A model generated the notes under the pieces. The model ran no database searches. It had not been told where the DNA came from and saw nothing but the letters and a program-made list of their open reading frames with translations. Positions 61,075 through 64,000 of a DNA stretch of 64,000 nucleotides are shown piece after piece (position 1 is the first letter of the stretch; each line of letters opens with the position of its first letter). The stretch is from the NCBI GenBank assembly GCA_030248215.1, contig JASANG010003018.1:62001-126000 (forward strand). Reading direction: 5' to 3'. The DNA comes from Enoplolaimus lenunculus (lineage: Eukaryota; Nematoda; Enoplea; Enoplida; Thoracostomopsidae). Both the position numbers and the translations under genes were made by a program.

Positions 61075-62273
61075 TGTCGGGTGGGGCCCCAGTGTGCACT
61101 CTGTGTCACACTGGTGCTCACCCTCGGCGTCCCTTGAGCTCCTAGCTATGTCATTCCTTTGGCATACAATCCCCCCAGTCTCGGTCTCGGTTTGGTATCG
61201 CGATTTATACATAACCGGTGTAATTTTAGCCTTGCCATACTGTTGCTCATTTGTCAAACACTGCGCTTTAACATTCTTGCCAAATTCTTATAAAACTTAT
61301 TGTCTTTTCTGCTAGTTACGCTTATGTCAGTTACGTGTATTTTTACATATATTTCATATTGTGTTTTCAGACATTAAAACCCTATTTTATGACCAAATTC
61401 TATGCGCTCGGTTCATTGCGCATTCCCATTTCTGCAAATTCTTCCCCTTTTGACCCTTTTGTGCCAGTTCCTACATGTCATAATTCTTGTGATCTTATAA
61501 ATGCTTATTTTCGTGTTTTCAGGCGTCTCCTTCCCGTTTCCTACTAATTTTCAGGTGCTCATTCCATTTCGCACCTCTATTTCTGCTAATTCTGCCCCGT
61601 TTGTGTCTTGTTTGTCATATTGCTTTTTATGTCATTATTCCGATGATTCTGCAACATTGTAGTATTCTTATGATCACTTAGCTATTGTTTTGTGCGTAGC
61701 TGACGTAGTTTTACGTGTAAAAGATAGCAACATTTTCGGACGGATAAAAAGTATTATTTCTAGCCTTGACGGAGCGTTTAAAAGCATTAATTCGGAATCG
61801 GCGTATTTTGTTTGAACGGAATAATAATTTTCAGGCCTGGGGAACTGTTAGTTGCAATTTTCGTAATTTGTGTGTTATTGTTATAATTGTGCCCGGACGT
61901 GGTTTGGTTAGCAGTCCCGTAAGCTGTGTCTGACAGAATCTGCTTCTTTTTCGCGTATGTATTACATTTTTCCGGAACTTATAATTGTCGTAAAGCTTTT
62001 CGGCCGCATGGCCCTCGTTCAAAAGCAATAATCACCAAAACTAGGGAAAATCGGTAATTAGTTGTAAACGGGACTAACGGGCTTGTGTTTCTTATTTTGC
62101 GTTGCGCCTTTCTTAGTTGTTAGTAAAACGGATAAAACGTGTGTTATAAACCCGTACGAGCCATAGGAGTGTCTAAATTGTGTTAAAACTGTTCCAGGAT
62201 CAACCCGAAACTAGACCATACCCGCCTTCGGATCGGTCGAAAATTCCCGTTTTTGACCAGTCCAGACCTTACA
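61075..62273 (+). repeat. Right LTR of the Ty3/gypsy-type element
   Basis: 1,199 bp, same length as the left LTR and about 99.7 percent identical by eye; followed by the target duplication GTGTC. Confidence 0.95.
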
Positions 62274-62278
62274 GTGTC

Positions 62279-63475
62279 TAATGCGCCCTCTAAATCTACA
62301 CATGTACACTTCCTCCGATGCCGGCATAGCATGAGCTATGGTAGCCTTATTGATCAGCCAGCCACAAGAAAAAAGAAAGTTTATAACTCATTCGCACCAA
62401 TTCTAAAGCAGCACAGATTTCAGTTACTTGCTCAGCAAATAATTCTACAGCCGTTGCGATAACTAGCACTAGCTAACTCATTTTAAATCAGCACGTTATA
62501 CAGCTTCTAACAATGATGCATGTATATGAGTTTTGCCAACTTGTTACAGTTACGTATGTGTGAAAGATCATTGAAGCTGGCATATTTGTGCAACCTTGAT
62601 CTGCTGTAAGCATTTGTAGAAAGATAGGTATGAACAAAAAATTTTCTGATGCAGCCGCTCGGCTCTTTTAAATTTTCATATGCTCTGCTTGCATAATAAT
62701 ATTTAAAATCTTTAATTACGCAATCATTGTTTTTTAAATTAATAGCACCATAGAGAAAGCTTGTTATGCTTTTGAATTTATTTGAACTTTAGAGTATAGT
62801 TTACACTGAAAAAATCCTGGAAACACGTGATGAACCCAGAAAGTACCGCATTTTGATTAAAAACTTGTGTAAAAAAATTATAACTGTAGCATGGGGGCGT
62901 AAAAAGTCATCGATTCATAGAAATATAGCCTCTTGTAGTAAAAGCTGAACATTCAGCAGAAGGTATCCAACCAGAAGCGGAGGAACGGTTGAAAAGTGGT
63001 GGGATTCTAGTCCAGAATAGTATATGTGCTGAATTTTGGCTACTAACTAATCCAATAATTTTTTTCTGCTAAAGTGAACAGCGTACACACAATTCATAGT
63101 CGACCGTATTGTTTTAAAATAACTCTTAATTTTTTCTGGCCAGTATTGTGCATATCCATATCCATTTTCAAATGAAAAAGAAAGCATACATGCACCGCGT
63201 CTGAGATCATCTTTGTTCAATCATGCACATGCTCATGCAAAGTTCAGTTTTTTAGTAAAATGCACCTGTTGAATAAGCACGATAGCATTTATAAATCAAG
63301 AAACTGATAGTTTTGCATGAATAGCTAACAATTATAATTTCAAGCCAAGGTTTCGTTTTCATCTCAGTCTACTGCTTAATCGCCGAACAATCACATGTGG
63401 TCAATATCGGGCGAAAGCGAACGCATAATGCCACCAACGTTTAGGAATTTTTTCATTTGAAACGAAGTGCGTTCA
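62279..63475. other. No supported gene between the LTR element and the last MITE
   Basis: AT-rich; no coding, tRNA or repeat match seen. The final 63696-64000 is likewise blank. Confidence 0.45.
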
Positions 63476-63695
63476 CACTGCAAAAAATGGTGGGTCAAAT
63501 TGACTCTCTCCGAAATAGGGTTTTCCGGACTACACAAACTGAGTCAAATTCGACTCCATCACAGTCAAATTTGACTTACTTAGTGATTCATTGATTCGAA
63601 TTTGACTCAGGCGGAGTCGAATTTTTACTCAGTTTGTGTAGTCAGGAAAAGCCTATTTCGGAGAGAGTCAATTTGACTAACCATTTTTTGCAGTG
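63476..63695. mobile_element. Mariner-like MITE (CACTGC family), copy 6
   Basis: Full inverted ends (CACTGCAAAAAATGGTGG / CCATTTTTTGCAGTG) and GACTC-rich interior. Only recognisable feature between the LTR element and the window end. Confidence 0.82.
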
Positions 63696-64000
63696 CACTT
63701 ACTTCGCTTCTTGTTCATTCGGCTTTTTAAAGTCACACCACTCTGAAAACCTAGGGTAAGGCAGTGATACAACTTTGCATATATTAATGAGAATGATGCT
63801 TTTATTAACATCATTTTGTGCTTAGAATAATGGCAAAATATTTTAAAAATGGTCTCCTTTTATAAATTATTGAAATGTAGTCTCCTAATGTGGCGAATTG
63901 TCTGGCCCGAATTATTCCTAATTTTGCTAATATTTTTGTGCAATTCCAGCCAGTTTTGCTGATGAATGCATGTTTAAATACAGAAGCACGTTTTCTGTCT

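Larger units (their letters stand above)
57906..62273 (+). mobile_element. Ty3/gypsy-type LTR retrotransposon, young but broken copy
   Basis: Two direct repeats of 1,199 bp each (TGTCGG...TTACA) bound the element, flanked by a 5-bp target duplication GTGTC (57901-57905 and 62274-62278). A primer-binding site beginning TGGTGACCACGACGG follows the left repeat directly, and a purine tract (about 61063-61074) precedes the right one. The interior holds a coiled-coil-like stretch and a reverse transcriptase of Ty3/gypsy type. The two LTRs differ at only about three positions, so insertion was recent. The interior is far shorter than the family's usual size and lacks recognisable integrase, so the copy is broken (at least two breaks) and would depend on other copies. 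The TGG-type site resembles tRNA-Trp-primed clades (CsRn1-like), an inference. Confidence 0.93.

Noticed and set aside
59336-61315. Host gene with a reverse transcriptase domain
   Set aside because: Flanked by LTRs, target duplication, primer site and purine tract; it is the fossil interior of an LTR element.

Overview
The window reads as nuclear DNA of a nematode. Three observations support this: a complete cuticlin (ZP-domain) gene, short intron-split genes with polypyrimidine-AG sequences just before their start codons (as expected for spliced-leader trans-splicing), and hundreds of scattered copies of TTAGGC, the nematode telomere hexamer. The DNA is AT-rich, and most of it is introns and non-autonomous repeats. 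The species cannot be told from the sequence; a repeat-rich non-Caenorhabditis nematode is an inference.

Layout. 1-11.5 kb: no gene I can defend apart from weak exon candidates near 4.1-4.6 kb, with many small inverted-repeat elements. 11.6-11.9 kb: a likely terminal exon of a single-pass membrane protein (+). 12.99-23.09 kb (-): an eight-exon ligand-gated ion channel gene that reads in phase to 414 residues; its introns carry a 27-bp minisatellite of about 51 units and several transposon-derived elements. 25.5-30.6 kb: minus-strand exon candidates, two of which join in phase (possibly a von Willebrand A-like protein). 30.0-34.75 kb (+): most of a gene with a cysteine-rich module and a C-type lectin domain. 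37.24-45.96 kb (+): a six-exon, 428-residue cuticlin with furin-like site and C-terminal membrane anchor. 50.81-57.36 kb (-): an eight-exon, 348-residue cytosolic glycerol-3-phosphate dehydrogenase. 57.9-62.3 kb: a young but broken Ty3/gypsy-type LTR element. 62.3-64 kb: only a small inverted-repeat element.

The genes do not form a pathway: the cuticlin is a cuticle or apical matrix component, the dehydrogenase is central metabolism, the channel is a membrane receptor, and the lectin is probably extracellular. The most unusual material is the repeat fraction. At least two distinct terminal-inverted-repeat (TIR) families carry arrays of telomere-type TTAGGC hexamers as their cores. A TTAA-bounded element family (piggyBac-like ends) carries a tRNA-like segment with A-box and B-box sequences and a 20-bp palindrome. 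A third family is filled with CATATG-centred palindromes. Two inverted arrays of a 15-bp repeat resemble a foldback element. All exon coordinates were derived by hand from splice consensus, reading phase and family resemblance.
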